Shown one piece after another: positions 22,861 to 36,018 of a DNA stretch of 64,000 nt. Within the stretch, counting starts at the first letter, position 1. The number at the start of each line of letters is the position of its first letter. Source of the DNA: Benincasa hispida (Eukaryota > Streptophyta > Magnoliopsida > Cucurbitales > Cucurbitaceae); NCBI RefSeq assembly GCF_009727055.1, contig NC_052359.1, positions 19,656,167 through 19,720,166 on the forward strand. Reading direction: 5' to 3'. The position numbers and the translations under genes are program-made. The notes beneath the pieces were generated by a model. The model did not search any database, was not told where the DNA came from, and saw nothing but the letters and a program-made list of their open reading frames with translations.

Positions 22861-24235
22861 TGATAACGGGCAGAAATGCATGTTATCATAGTGCTAAGTT
22901 CTTAAACAATGTTGGCTTGCGTTGATAAAATGTGTTAGATTGCGTCCAAAAAGCATTAAGTTTATTACATTGTGGTCGCATGCGTTCATCGCATAGGAAC
23001 AGTTGATTTTTGTATTTTTATGCAGAATATGCGTTGACGCAAGGCGAAAATTGCGATCATAGGATACCATTGGTCGAGCGCAGTATTACCGCAAGGCTTT
23101 GCGGTGATTGTGTTCGCAAACATTTGCTCAAGAAGGAATGCCGCAACTTGGTGGGCGCAATTTGGTGGGCGCATCTAGGTGAAAGGCATAATTAATCACA
23201 ATGGGACAGAAAGCTGATGATAATCGAATCCAAATTAAATTGACAGACGATAACAAGTACATTCAACTTTTCGATGACAAACATTCGGCACATCAGTCAA
23301 GGAATTAAAGTCGTCCTATCTGTGCAATCATGAGAGAGAAGCCGCCTTTCACCCTGGAAGTTCTATAAATATCGAAGGCATCCTTCAGAAAAGGGGTTCA
23401 CGAGTTCACAAGTTCTGTTCATAATTTAGCCTCGTTCTTAGATTTTCTTTTACTTTAATGCGGATGCGAGATAAGGAGGTTGTACCGACAGATCGTTCCG
23501 ATAAGCTTGGGAGAGCGCCAAAAGCTTCAAGATCAGAGAGAGGGCCGACTCCTGCAGAAGCAGGAATATCTTTTGAACCAAATAGAGATTGCCAGTGCAA
23601 AAGCCTCGCTCAGCTCGCTCAGCAAGAGATTGCTACCAAGCTCTCTACCTTTATCTTCCATTGTTATTTTGTATTCAACTCATTTATAGAAATGAAATTT
23701 ACTTCTCTATATCTGTTCACTCTCTGTTATTTACGCATGAGTAGCTAAATCTGTTATAAGAAAATAGTATAGACTTAGAAATAAGCTCTATGGACACTTT
23801 TACATTCAATCCATGCGTCCTAGACTTAGGAGCATTACATTTGCATTGGAAAATGACTTGCTGTGCATGGTTATAGCATGATCGCATAGTCTGATGCATT
23901 CCCAAGTAACGCTAGCTAAAGACTTTCTCAACCCATTCATCCGCATACTCAGTGCATCTATCACAAAATCAGACTTTTCTCAAATCTGCCGTATTTGTTT
24001 ATTTTTCATTACCGCAATCAATAAACAAACCAACAATTAATTGAGTTACCGGTTACCGAAAAGTTTTCTAAAAATTACCATCGCAACCTGTTTTCACAAG
24101 TTCTTGAGTTCGACCCTGGACTTACCAGGAACTCAGTGGGGTTTACACTTGGATTCTACTGAGAAAACTTGAGTGCTCAACATATTTTCATCATCGCATC
24201 TCATCCACAATTCCACATCATAAAATAACGCATCA
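22861..24235 (+). repeat. 3' LTR of the Athila element (1375 bp)
   Basis: It matches the 5' LTR from TGATAACGGG to AACGCATCA, but lacks about 293 bp after taaatctgtt (near 23756). It also carries a small duplication (cagctcgctcagcaag) near 23605. Confidence 0.95.
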
Positions 24236-24240
24236 GAAGA

Positions 24241-25531
24241 CTACTTACTCGAGAACACAATTTTTTGGAAGTTGATAACTTTTTTTTTTCTCAATAATAA
24301 TAAATTTGTGGATCATTCTTTCCTTCTTCATTTTTTAAAAAAAATGTGTGTGTATATTATCAACTTTTTTTTAATGTTTTTATTTAATTAATTTTTCAAC
24401 TTTCACATTAGAAAACATAAATTTTCCATCCATATTTACAATTTCCCAAATATCTTGTAGATAACAAAGTATTACTTAGTTTTTTCTATTTCATATTTCA
24501 TATTTTTATTATATTTTACCACCTATAAATAATTACCATTCCATTTTCACTTTCTTCACACCTCAATTTTAATAATCTCTTATACTCTCAAGTCTTCCAA
24601 TTCTCTCAAGTTCGTTCCACATCTGTCAAATTTTATCATTTCTATCAATTTCTCTCAAAGTAATTTCCTAAACTATGATTTTTAGTTTCTACTTAACTTT
24701 AATATGTCAAAAATTAGAAGTCTTGTTGTTTCAACGATGATTGCATTTAAAAATGTGTTTACTGAATACCTAGCTAAGTTTTAAAATAAAAATAAATCTT
24801 TAAAAACTATTTTTTTTCTAGTTTTGAAGATTTACTTGGTTTTCTAAAAATATCGGTAGAAAGTGAATAATAAAATATAAAAACTTATTAATAGAATTAG
24901 TATTTATAAGTTTAATTTTTTTAAAATAAGAAAATAAATAGCCTAGATTGTACGATTGTTGGCTAGAAATTAAACTTTCTCTAGACAAATGTGATTAGTA
25001 TTGGAAATGTAGTGAATTTGTAAGGATGAAAATGATATAACCAATCCAATGATTGTAAGAGGTCAAAGGGATTGTTAAACTCTCATTTGATAGCGATTTT
25101 TATTTTTAGTTTTCTATTTTTTAAATTTATATAGGTTTAATTTCTTCCAATTTTATATTAGGTTTCACCTATCTTGGAGAGACACTTGAATTCCTAGTAA
25201 ATCTAAAAAATAAAGATAAATTTTTTAAAACTATTTATTTTAGTTTTCAAAATTTGACTTAATTTTTAAAAATATAGGTACAAAATAGATGATAAAACTG
25301 AAACTTATGGATGGAGGTATCATTTATAAACTCAATGGAGCCTAACTTATTAAATGTTCATTCAAAACAACCTTGAATTCCCTCCATCCATTTTAAGCTA
25401 ACAACGGTCAAGTATAGTTGCTAAATGGAGTTGGTATCTAAATTATGGATATTTGTTCGTTAGTGGCAACGTTTTCACTCGTGTTGGGAGGAACTCAAAC
25501 TAAGTAGCCTAATGGTTTATGACCTGAAATA
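24241..25531. other. AT-rich intergenic sequence with eroded repeats
   Basis: No gene supported. Segments near 24760-24960 and 25080-25340 share a motif set (ttttaaaactattt...ttagtttt, tataggtacaaaatagatga) with the MITE family at 18733 and 25532, and may be old copies. Confidence 0.45.
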
Positions 25532-25838
25532 TTAAGGTTTTGTTTGGTAATTATTTGATTTTAACTTTTTTTTTTTTAAAAAAAATAAACCTGTAAACAC
25601 TTTTTCTACTTTCAAAATTCTTGATTTGTTATCTACTTTTTATCAATGATTTTATAAACTAAGCAAAATTTTGAAAATTTTAAAAAGTAATTTTTAAAAA
25701 CTTGTTTTTATTTTTGAAATTTGGCTAAAAATTCAACATTGTATTTAAGAAAGATACAAATCATGGTGAAAAATTAAGAGAAAATTATACTTTGTTTTCA
25801 AAAACAAAAAACAAAATGGTTACTAAATGTGGTTTAAA
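25532..25838. mobile_element. MITE (about 307 bp), same family as 18733-19042
   Basis: Left end ttaaggttttgtttggtaat is mirrored by the right end aaaatggttactaaatgtgg. The interior is AT-rich with mirrored poly-T and poly-A tracts. Length and termini match the copy in the peroxidase intron. Confidence 0.55.
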
Positions 25839-25949
25839 TATTTAGCTTTTTCGATTCTCTGATTGACAACTAGAAAATAAGAGGTTTAAGAACGTAAAAT
25901 CAGAGTTATCAAAATAGGGAGTTACCCGAAAAGTTGATGGTCTAAGGAT

Positions 25950-26390
25950 TCAAGGATCACCAAAGGCCTAAATTGAACACCATCATGGACGCTTTTTCAA
26001 GATCAAACTTCAATAAATTAAGATCCTAGAGAAAGCCTTTCTAGAAATAAGAGATTTGAGGGTTGGTCCAAAGTCTACATAAGATTGGAATAAGGAAAAT
26101 ATCAACTTTTCTAACACTTGAGCCACAAAAGAGTGTTAACAATCCATGGGGAGATTTCGAAATGCCAATAATTTGTTTCAACACCCAAAATTTCTCGACA
26201 ATAGCTTTAAGGAAAATAAGGTTATCATCAACAAAAAAATAAACGAGTCACAGATGGACAACAACACGATATCCTAACACCTGAAAGAGCACTTCTAGGT
26301 AAACTTGACCGGGTTAAAGCCGATCCATATAAAACATGAAGAGATGGACAAAAGGGGTCTCCTTTTCGAATCACTTGCATAATGCTTGAT
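25950..26390 (-). mobile_element. LINE reverse transcriptase fragment
   Basis: On the minus strand one frame reads ETPFVHLFMFYMDRL (the GDPLSPxLF block of LINE RT) and then YFFVDDNLIFLKAIVEKFWV, the catalytic F-x-DD segment followed by its usual helix, separated by about 25 codons with stops. Diverged and broken; ends not found. Confidence 0.6.
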
Positions 26391-26474
26391 GAAATATATG
26401 TGACTCACTCAGCTTACTCTTTTCTGTTATGACTCCATTGCCAGCTCAATTTTTATAACCACAGTTAATTGATG

Positions 26475-26779
26475 TGTTAGCTAACTATAGTTTGTTAAAT
26501 TTGTTGCTGATGAAAAAGGGGTATTATGCTATTTCATTTTTTAGGGGAAAAGGTGTGAGCTATTCTGATTGAGTAGAGGCAGATTGATGTATTTTCTTCT
26601 TCACCTTATTGTTCTTCATCTGAATAATAAGCTGCTGCTCTCTGATTCAAAGTGGATTTATAGTCGAAACACTATAATTCCTTGTCTTCTTTTTCTCTTT
26701 AATTCTCTCTTCATTTTTTGATGTTTGTCATTTCAATTTGTTTTGCTTGTTAAATCACTATTTATCAAATTGTTTTACA
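26475..26779 (+). repeat. Probable 5' LTR of a copia element
   Basis: The right edge is set by the primer site at 26785; the preceding sequence ends ttttaca. The left edge (tgttagctaac, 26475) is a guess because no 3' LTR copy was found to compare with. Confidence 0.45.
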
Positions 26780-26784
26780 ATAAT

Positions 26785-26796
26785 TGGTATCAGAGC
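26785..26796 (+). other. Primer binding site, initiator tRNA-Met type
   Basis: tggtatcagagc is the standard Ty1/copia primer site complementary to initiator tRNA-Met. Confidence 0.9.
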
Positions 26797-26963
26797 TTCG
26801 TAGAAGAATTCTTAATTGATCAACGCATGTCTTCACATTTTTTATCCTTCGATCTTTGTTTTCCCCTTGATTACTGATCACATGAGGTATTATCAAGTTC
26901 ACGATTGAATCACAGTTTTTCTCTCATTTTTTTTTAATCTTTTGAGGATTGAAGCAACTCGGG

Positions 26964-29560
26964 ATGGCAACAAAATTTGAGATTGATTAATTTGATGGAA
27001 GAGGAGACTTCAGAAGCTCTTCTCATTCAACAGAAGGTTTCAAAAGCACTTCTTGATCCAACTAACTTACTACTATAACTGAAGATAAAAAATCTGAGAT
27101 ATATGAAATAGCACATAACACTGTTATTTTATATCTCTTAGGTAGTGTTTTAAGAAGAGTTGCCAATATTGACAATGTCTCTGACCTGTGGAAGAAATTA
27201 GATGAAATGTATATCTCAAAATCAATAACTAATAAGATTTTTCTGAAAGAAAAAAAAAATTGAATATAAAATGGATCCAGCTAAAGGACTTGAAGAGAAT
27301 ATTGATGAATTTAATGAGATCTGTTTAGCAATAGCGAATACAGGGGAAAAATATATGGTAAAAATCAGGCAGCGATTTTTCTTAACTCTGTACTTGAAAA
27401 GTATATGGAAATAAAGGCAACTATCAAATATGGAAGAAAGACTTTGATTCTTGATCTCGTTTTAGATTCTCTCTGCTCGAAAGAGCTTGAACTAAAGTCT
27501 GAGAAAAAGAAGCCTGAAGCATTATTTTCCAAAGGGAAACAATCAAAGAAGCAGCATCAGAAATCAAACAAACATCAAGAAAAATCTCCAAACAAGCCCG
27601 TAAACAAGGAGAAGGAGAAAATTACTTACAACTATTGTAAGAAATAAGGCCACACTAAATACGAATGCCTTGTTCCGAGGCATAAGGGCAAACTTCCTAC
27701 GAGAGGTGAAAACAAAATATGAGCAAAGGCTGAAGGTTATGAAATAGCTGAAGTCCTTATGGTATCTCAGTCTGAAATTGATGAAGAATGGATAATGGAC
27801 TCTGGTTGCACTTTTCATATGACTTCTCATAAAGGCTACTTCACTAAGTTGAAGAAATTTGATGGTGGTGAAGTAATGGTTGGTGGCAACCACGTGTGTA
27901 AAATTAAGGGGATAAGGTCAGTCACTCTAAAACTAAGCAATGGACCTCTTAAAATTCTTATCTCACTAATTTGTGCCAAGCCTTATAAGAAATCAGATCT
28001 CTCTTGGAACTTTTGATAAAGTTGGTTACACTTGCAAGGCTAAAAAAAGGGGGGGGGGGGGGGGTAATGTCTGTGTACAAATCATCTATTTTGAAGATGA
28101 TAAATTATCCAAAGGGAGGTCTGTATGTCTTGTCAGGGAGTACTTATACAGTAAAGACCAATCTGGCCTCTAAAAAACCTAAGAATAATGCTCAGGTTTA
28201 GCATGGGAGACTTGCACATATCAATCCAACCAGTTTAAACTATTTGTTTTAGCAAGGTCTCCTAAATAAAGGGCAGGTAATAGACCTTGGATTCTGTGAC
28301 CACTGTGTAATAGGGAAATCTACAAGGTAAAACTTCACTCAGTCTAAATAAAAGAATGTTAACAAACTTGATTATATACACCCGGATTTGTGGGGACCAA
28401 CAAGAGTTTCCACTCATGGAGGAGCTAGATATTTTCTAACCCTCATTGATGATTTTTCAAGGAAAGTTTAGGTCTACTTACTTAAATCTAAAGGTCAAGT
28501 CTATGAGAAGTTTGTTGAATGGAAGACCTATATTGAAAATTAGTGCGGCAAGAAAATAAAAAAGTTGAGAACGATTGGAATACCTAAACAGTCAATTCAC
28601 AAATTTGTGTAATTCTTTAGGGATAGGGAGGCATCTGATAGTTCCTGGCACTCCATAGTAGAGTGTTCAAGCTGAAAGGTATAATAGGACAATCCTTGAA
28701 AAGGTAAGGTATATGTTCTCAATTGTATCACTTTCTAAGGTATTTTGGGGAGAGGCAGTCAACACAACTATTCATGTAATAAATAGATCCCCATCGTCTG
28801 TACTGGGTTTTAAAACACCTCAAGAGTTATTGACGTGTAGCCATTCAAGTCTTAATCACATGAGGATTTTTGGATGTGCAGCTCACACATTAAACAAGGA
28901 AAATTGGAACCTAGAGCTAAGAGGTGCATCTTCCTTGGTTATCCTCATGGAATCAAGGGGTATAGACTTTGGTCTCTAGAACTTGGAGATAAAAAATACA
29001 TTGTAAGCAGGGATGTAACATTCAATAAAACCCTAATGCCCTGAATACATCAAACTTCCACATAAGGAAATAGTAAAAAAGATACATTTAAGATTGAGCT
29101 TGCTTTAGATAGTTTAAATTCTGATTCAGTGCAGGTTCTACTCTAAACATTGATGAGCTTCAACCTTAATCCCCACTCTTCGCTTATGAGGTCTAAGAGC
29201 CATGTTTAGAAGAAAAAGAGTAGGGGGACTCTGCAAATGTGGAAGAAGTCGAAGAAGAAAAATTCAGGCAACTTGTGTTTGAGCAAGTGGCTCCCAAGAG
29301 AGTCACAAGATTGACTAGCAAGAGAAAAATTAGAGAGAGAAAGGAGCAAACTGAGGCAAACAGACCAAGAATGAAGAAAGCAAGATTGTGATTTCATTAT
29401 CTAATGGTGAAGACGATGATGAAAAAGAGAAGGAGTTGGCTAAAAGAATGGAGATCTTGAGGAAAATGGATTTTCCAATAGAGTTGGTGAGCTTCCACCA
29501 TTCATTACATATATGGTGCCCCATTATGAATAGGAGAATCTGACCAAGTAGCCCTTTCCC
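26964..29560 (+). pseudogene. Copia gag-protease-integrase, truncated before RT
   Basis: It starts MATKFEID followed by a stop and FDGRGDF, the usual copia gag opening. A CCHC knuckle is readable as YNYCKK, stop, GHTKYEC (about 27630-27670). The protease segment EWIMDSGCTFHMTSHKGYF is at about 27786. Integrase follows with HPDLWGPTRVSTHGG and LTLIDDFSRKV, then ERYNRTILEKVR and WGEAVNTTIHVINRSPSS. Many stops and frameshifts interrupt it, including a G-run at about 28047-28062. Homology ends before any RT motif, and unrelated LTR sequence starts at about 29587, so RT, RNase H and the 3' LTR are missing. Confidence 0.85.
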
Positions 29561-31533
29561 ACTAGCATTGCTCTTGTACGGGAGTTTGTTGGGTTGTATA
29601 TTCTAAAGCTCGCAGTTTATAAACTTTTAACATATTCTATTAGCAATAAATTATTATTGAGATTTATTCAATAAAGTTATTATTGAACATGTAAATTGCA
29701 TTTATAAAAGCCTCAATCTAATAAACTAACGAACCCATGGCTATAAACTTTTAACCCTGGCTATAACATGAATATTTAAACTTTAAGAGACATAAAAGTG
29801 GATCAAATTTGAGTATATAGCCAAAATGGTCTACAAGTATAAGGATATGGTTGGGTACCTTATCTTGGGGACACTATGGATGCGGCCCGCTTCGTATATT
29901 GATACAAATGATGTGATCTCGGCATCGTTCATGTGGAGACATGCAAATGAAGGCATCCTATGCAAAAGATGTTTGCATAAGACTGGACCACGAAATAGTA
30001 ACTTTTCTTTATAACGTCGGTTACTGTTAAAATTGACTATTTCAAAACTGATGACCGAAGGAAACTGTAACATCCCGATTTTTTTTTTTGGGAAATTTAA
30101 GTTAATTATCTCAAATTGTTGAGTTTTAGTTTCCTAATCTTTGGAATTTGGAATCAAATTGTTACGGTTGAAGAAGTTCTATTGGTTATATAGATTCTTT
30201 GAGTAAAGTTTTAAATTAATTGGAAGGGATAATTAAATTATTTGGATAAGAAATTTTGAGTTTTGTAAAATTTGAAAGGGAAAAAGGGGAAATTGTGGTT
30301 TTAAAAATTTTACCCTCTTTAATTTTGGAATTTGAATTCAAAATTTAAGTAAAGAATTAGGAAAAGATAATTGGTTTATTTGGAAGTTATTAAATTAAGT
30401 ATCTAAAAAGATTTTAATTTGAATTTAAGTTAATTTGGAAAGTTTGAATTTAATTTTGGGATTTAGGATTTTTGGAAAGAAGTGAATTAAAGTTGATGAA
30501 TTTATTTTGAGGTTTATTTAATTAATTGGAGAAGAGGTGAAAGATTTGAGTTTGATGTGATATGTTTATTAAGGAAAGGATATATATATATATATATTAT
30601 TTATATTTTTGTGTGCTGGGGAATTAAAAAAGAAAGAAAAAAAAAGAAAAAAAATACCCCTTCTTCTCCCTCTCACGCGACAACACTCCTCCCTCAAAGG
30701 CTCTTTGGGTTTTAGGGTTTTGACTTTTGAGTTAATCTAACGGTAGCCCATTGTGTTGGAAATTTAGACCGGAGTTTGAAGTCGCGCTCATGCTATTCAA
30801 CACTAACAAGATTGAATTAAGTGTTCCTGGTTGGGTTTGGGTTTTGGAGGTGATTTAAGATTAAAGTGCTAGTTGGGTAAGAATTTTGTTAGCTTCTAAA
30901 ATTTCTTTATGTATGGAATCGAGCTTGAAGACTAAAATGAATTTTCTTCATGCCCTAGGATTGGACTAAAGGTTGTGAAGTTGGATTGGAGAGTTTGCTT
31001 GAGTGCAGAATTATTATTTCAGTTTCATATTGAGGTAAGTAATCTTACTACTGGAACCACCTTTATGCCATGCGATAAATTTATGATTTATTTTGAAGAT
31101 TTTAAGACTAGTTACAAGGATAATTCTGACTGTTCTGAGATTTAATGGACTGTTTAAAAAAGATATATGAGCATATGATAATATGTCTGAAGCATGTTAA
31201 TGTACAAACATGATTTAGAATTTTATGATGCATATTAAAAGTACGATTGAGCATGACCCTAAATTATGAGTTAAGCGACACTACTATTGGAATGACTTAA
31301 AGCTAGGTGAAAGTTGGGCCATTTGTTGATATATATATTTTTGTGATTTATTATGAAAGTGTGTAGGCTATATGATGTATTATGAAATTTCAAATGTTTG
31401 ATTGTTTACATGAGTTAGTGCATGAAAGTGATGTACTATAGTTGATCCATTAAAACTAGATTAAACACGTACGTTGAGGTTAATTATCATGACCTTGATG
31501 AGGATATTTTAGAGGACTCATGATTATGTGAAT

Positions 31534-31738
31534 GTTATATGTGATATGAAGTTAGATGCAATCTCTTTTCCTTTCCAAACTATGTGACTGCATGAAAGTG
31601 ATGCATGTCCAAGGGCTGTCTCTTATACACATCTAGATGTGTATAAGAGACAGGTGTTATATATAACATGAAGTTAGATGCAATCTCTTTTCCTTTCCAG
31701 ACTATGTGACTGCATGAAAGTGATGCAGGTCCAAGGGC
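31534..31738 (+). repeat. About 83-bp duplication around adapter copy 3
   Basis: The segment gttatat...ccaagggc at 31534-31616 recurs at 31656-31738 with a few substitutions, exactly on either side of the adapter. It is probably an assembly product, not a genomic tandem repeat. Confidence 0.85.
31616..31653. other. Nextera/Tn5 mosaic-end junction (assembly contamination)
   Basis: Third copy of the 38-bp adapter palindrome, flanked by duplicated host sequence as at 13794. Confidence 0.97.
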
Positions 31739-34345
31739 GCTAGTACATGAAAGAGATGTACTAGGGCTAGTGTGTATGAAAGTGATACATACCTAGAGGG
31801 TACTTGGGACGTACGAAAGAGGTACACACTCAGTGAGTTATGTGTATACGAAAGAGGTGTATACATAACGAGGTGTACGAAAGAGGTACACGCTCAGTGG
31901 GTTATGTGTATACGATAGAGGTGTATACATAACCAAGTGTACGAAAGAGGTACACACTCAGTGGGTTATGTGTATACGAAAGAGGTGTATTGATGACATG
32001 TAGAAATATATGTCATCTTAGGCTTTTACTTAGAATTATGAAGGTTGTTAGGTAGAATATGCATCGATCATGATAGGAATTCACAAGAATATGATTTTGC
32101 GTCGATCGGCATGTCGAATCTCAGCTAACCCGTTATTTTGCGTTAATTATGCATTCAATGTTCTATTTTTGTAGCCAATACAGGAAATGAACACAAACGT
32201 GGAAACCGGACCATCACATAGGTGACCGCATATGGAGAAACACTCCATCGCAAGGCAAACGCATCGATCAACACATGGATGTTGCAGTAATCAGCCGTAT
32301 GTGTCCATCGCATGGGAGTTGCACTCGTCAAGCGATTGCGGTCATTGTGTAGAGTTGCGGTGTTAAGCGAATGCGGTCATTGAATGATTGCAGCTGCGTG
32401 ACAATGCAACTAATGGGATCAATGCAATGTAGGTGGAATGAACACATCAACGCATCTACCTCGAGAAAATCCAAAGCTGATGTTGACATTTCACATACCA
32501 TGCCGTTAGTGGCAGAGGTTCAGAAAACAACTAAAGCACCGAACTTTAAACTTAGAGCAGTCCAATTAATGCTGTCGACAACCCAAGCTCTATAAATAGA
32601 GGTCGAAGAGCTGAAATTCAATCATCGGGGGAGGATTCTTGGATCCAGAGATTATCCTTCAACAGGGGATTTTCCCCGCGATCCAAAAAAACGTGTGAGA
32701 AGATGGCTGAGAGTTCTTCACCTTCTTCATCCATTCCGAGTGACCACTAGAGCCTTCGATCGGAGCTAGGTCTCGAGAGAGTCAGCTCCTCCACCCATCC
32801 ATGGCACTACCGGCAGCCTTGATGCACATCCGTTGGAAGCAAAGTTTTACTTCCAACCGATCATTTCTTTTTCCTTTCTTTTCCTATATTGTATTGCATG
32901 ACATTTTGAATTAAGAAATTAATACAATGTGTTTTTCAATGCATTTCACTATTCCTTCAACTTCATCTCTATCTTCTTACTTAGCATCATTACTTTCATT
33001 GCAACACTTAGTGGGATTGTGTGGGTATTGCAGACTTAGTCATGTGGATTAGGGATATGAAGCATGTAGCAACCCACCGAGAGGTGTGCATTGCGCGAGT
33101 GTGTGAGTAACCTTATTTACTTAGTGTGAAGCTGCTGCAATGCCTGTCTATAGGTTAACACATTGCTTGTCTATGAGTGAAGTCAGCAACAATCAACTGC
33201 CCGGGAGGGTAAGTGGTTGGACGCATTAAGCAAGGTATGTGTTGTTCACTAAGGATAGTAACAATCTTGCGTCAACCAAGTTCATACGTTTGTCTTGTCT
33301 TATGTTGTGCCCAACACCCATTTAGAGCTACTCGAGAGAGAGTCTAAAGAAAGAACCTAATGACTCGAGAGAGCTAGGTTAGAATTTAGACTCGAGAGAG
33401 CGAGATTTAGATCGCAATAAAGCAAGAGATGGGGACTTAGAGATAAGCTCTATTTGTCAACACTGCATCGCATGCACCTTAGGAATAGGAATGATGATAT
33501 GTGGTCACCTTGTTTGTGTATTGTCGCATAGACAAGAATTAAAGGCTTATGTGTAGGCCCTATAGACACCTCTGCACATACATCGCATGCGTTCTAGCAT
33601 TAGAAGCTGTAGCATTCGCACCGAGAGGTGGTTTACTATTGTATGAGTGTTGCATGGTCGCATTAGTTTTCGTTGACTAGGGTTGCCCTTGCAATCACTC
33701 TTAAGTTTTGCAATGAAAACATCTCCGCATTTTATCTATTTTTCCACACATTTATTTCATGTCAAGGTTTGTCGCATCTCTACCTTTCATGCATATTTTC
33801 ATTGCGTTGTCTGATAGATAGGAGTAGGAGTAGGACTAACATAGCAACATCCCCTCCATTCTTTTATTCAAACCACTGCATGCACATCACCACAAACATA
33901 TAGCTACAAGTCTCTGTGTTCGACCTTGGATTATCCGAGAAACTTGCGTCCATGTTATACTTGGCGTGAACGCAAGAAAACTTGTGGCAGGACGCATGGT
34001 CATCACATACATTTATTAACGCATATTCATTCCAACGCATGACTATCAACGTATATCTTAGGAACATGCATCGCACACCGCGTCCAAGAGAAGTTGGTTG
34101 TCGAGTAAAATTGACTTCCAATTTCCCGTCATCATGTATACATAACCAGGTGTACAGAAGAGGTACACACTCAGTGGGTTATGTGTATACGAAAGAGGTG
34201 TATACATAACCAGATGTACAAAAAAGATACACATTCAGTGGGTTATTTTTATACGAAAGAGGTGTATACATAACCATGTGTATAAAAGAGGTACACATTA
34301 AGTGAGTTATGTGTATACAAAAGAGATGTACACATAACCATAGGT
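31739..34345 (+). repeat. Minisatellite inside the Del-like LTR, split by a solo LTR
   Basis: Units of about 64 bp containing gtgtacgaaagaggtacaca, then ctcagtgggttatgtgtatacg and aaagaggtgtatacataacc repeat at about 31800-31990 and continue at 34135-34345. The alternation of gaaagaggt with gtac or gtatac makes a half-unit of about 32 bp. The array is interrupted by the 2.1-kb insertion at 31991-34134. Confidence 0.85.
31991..34134 (+). mobile_element. Athila-like solo LTR (2144 bp)
   Basis: Termini TGATGACATG and CCGTCATCA (7-bp inverted ends TGATGAC/GTCATCA) and a perfect 5-bp target duplication tgtat (31986-31990, 34135-34139). Inside, gactcgagagagc and tctctgtgttcgaccttgga resemble the LTRs at 7637 and 22861. 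Only short meaningless frames occur. It is a complete LTR without internal region, formed by recombination between two LTRs. Confidence 0.88.
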
Positions 34346-35436
34346 ACACAAGAGATTGTGTTTCCTTCGGGATTCACTTGAGGTTGTGGGTCCTACGGGA
34401 CTTACTAGAGGTAGTGGCCATACTTAACTACAGTAGGATTGAAATCAATTTTTCATGTATGTATGTGTCCCATGAGGACTAGAGTAGTTTATGTGTTTCA
34501 CCAGAGGTAGGTATCTAGAGGACATAGATGCCTAGCCTGACCCCAGTAGTGGGGTTACTTACTGAGTATTTTATACTCACCCTTTCTCATGTTTATGTTT
34601 CAAGTAAGGGCAAGGACGCATTGGCGCATGACAAGAGGAATCCTTGAACAAGCCACCGAGGACCAGTTTTATGCTTCCGCTCATGATATTTAGATTTCTT
34701 TCCATGTTTTTCAACTTTCAATTTGATGTTTGAAACTTACTATTAAGATTTGTTTTCAGACTTATTTATTATCATTTATGATTTATGGTGTCTTATCGCC
34801 TGCTTTTAATATCTTAATTTAATGAAGGTATTTTGAGTTCAACTTATTTATTTAGCTTTTATTTTACTATAAAAGGATTTTTTTTTTAAGTTTCATGCAT
34901 GCATGTGTTTAGTAACGGCCTAACTTGAGTCCTAAGGGGTCGGGTCGTTACAGTAATTCGATCTCAATCCTGAGCTAACTATGGACTCCTGTTTATTCGG
35001 GATTATCTTTTAATCTGCATGGGTGAGAGTGGCTCAACAAAACCGTTCAATAAACCTCCCATTTTAAGGTAATACTGGGTAGATAACTAAGGACATAATT
35101 CTATAAGATGGAATTCACTCCTACTCATTTCTGGGTTAACAGATAGGTTGCTCCCCTTAAGTACTGACTCCTAGTCTTGAACAAGGGGTCCTGCCCTCTC
35201 TATGACTAAGAGAGACTCGTAGTGGATTAGTGGAGACTTAAGGAACAAGATGTATTATAGGGGTAAAACGGTAACTTTTGACCCAACTGTTAATAAGAAC
35301 AACCTATGAAGGATCGACTTATTGATCATGGTTAAATCAAGTGGATAGAAACATATCTACAGCGAGGAGTGTGCAGTTACCGGGATTTAGTGGAGTGACT
35401 ATTAGAGTTGACAATCAACAAACATAAGCAATTAAG

Positions 35437-36018
35437 TATTGGGGTTGATACCCTAAATCTCGTAGGGTTCTATAGTTTGTAAACTTGTATGAACAAACAT
35501 TTAAGTGATTAATAATATTTAATATTTTATTCACTCTGTCTATGACATATTTGATATTTTAGTTGCATTAACCACAAACCAATAAACTAACATCCATGGT
35601 TATCGTTGTAACTTAAACATGCATGTGGAGACATACAGGTGGATTGTGTTTAAGTGATAACCTAAATGGTCTGTAGTATATGGATAAGGTTGGGTACCTT
35701 ATCCTGGTGACACTACGAGTATGGTCTGCTTTGTAAGTTTTATAAATGTTGTAAAGTGCTACAAATGATCTGATCTTGATCATTCATGTATTAAACATGT
35801 GAGTGGGGATATTCTATACAAAGGAGTTTGTATAAGACCGGACTATGAAATGTTTAGTCTCGTTATGTAATGTCGTTCATAATTGAGACTTTCATTTCAC
35901 TAGGATGACCATAGATAATATGACCTTAATCCTAAATGAGTTGTGAACTCTTGTCTATGAGGGCGGTACTTTGATTTGCATGGGTGAGAGTGGCCAGATC
36001 ATCGACTCAACAGCCTAC
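35437..36018 (+). repeat. Copia LTR fragment B
   Basis: It begins tattggggttgatacc directly after fragment A and runs to cgactcaacagcctac, matching the reversed LTR at 37870-38400 (for example catgggtgagagtggccaga and ggatgaccatagataatatg). It is truncated at 36018, where unrelated sequence starts. Confidence 0.7.

Larger units (their letters stand above)
30066..34952 (+). mobile_element. Del/Tekay-like Ty3/gypsy solo LTR with nested insertion
   Basis: It starts TGTAACATCCCGATTTT and ends GGGTCGGGTCGTTACA, inverted ends TGTAAC/GTTACA. Near the right end, gtggggttacttactgagta followed by ttttatactcaccctttc is a familiar chromovirus LTR signature. No gag-pol lies inside, so it is a solo LTR of about 2.7 kb once the nested element is removed. 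The flanks gaaac and gtaat are not a clean 5-bp duplication; mutation or the adapter-related assembly problem could explain this. Confidence 0.75.
29587..35436 (+). repeat. Copia LTR fragment A, split by a solo LTR
   Basis: The two parts, 29587-30065 and 34953-35436, read as one LTR related to the minus-strand copia LTR at 36350-38404 (read in reverse). Shared landmarks include the cgcagtttataaac start, the catgtggagacatgcaaatg segment, and the acatatctacagcgaggagt segment matching atatatctgtagtgcgaaga on the reversed copy. The Del-like LTR interrupts it. Confidence 0.7.

Noticed and set aside
33673..34209. Overlapping 75-85 residue frames on both strands
   Set aside because: They lie inside the Athila-like solo LTR and have no protein-like features.
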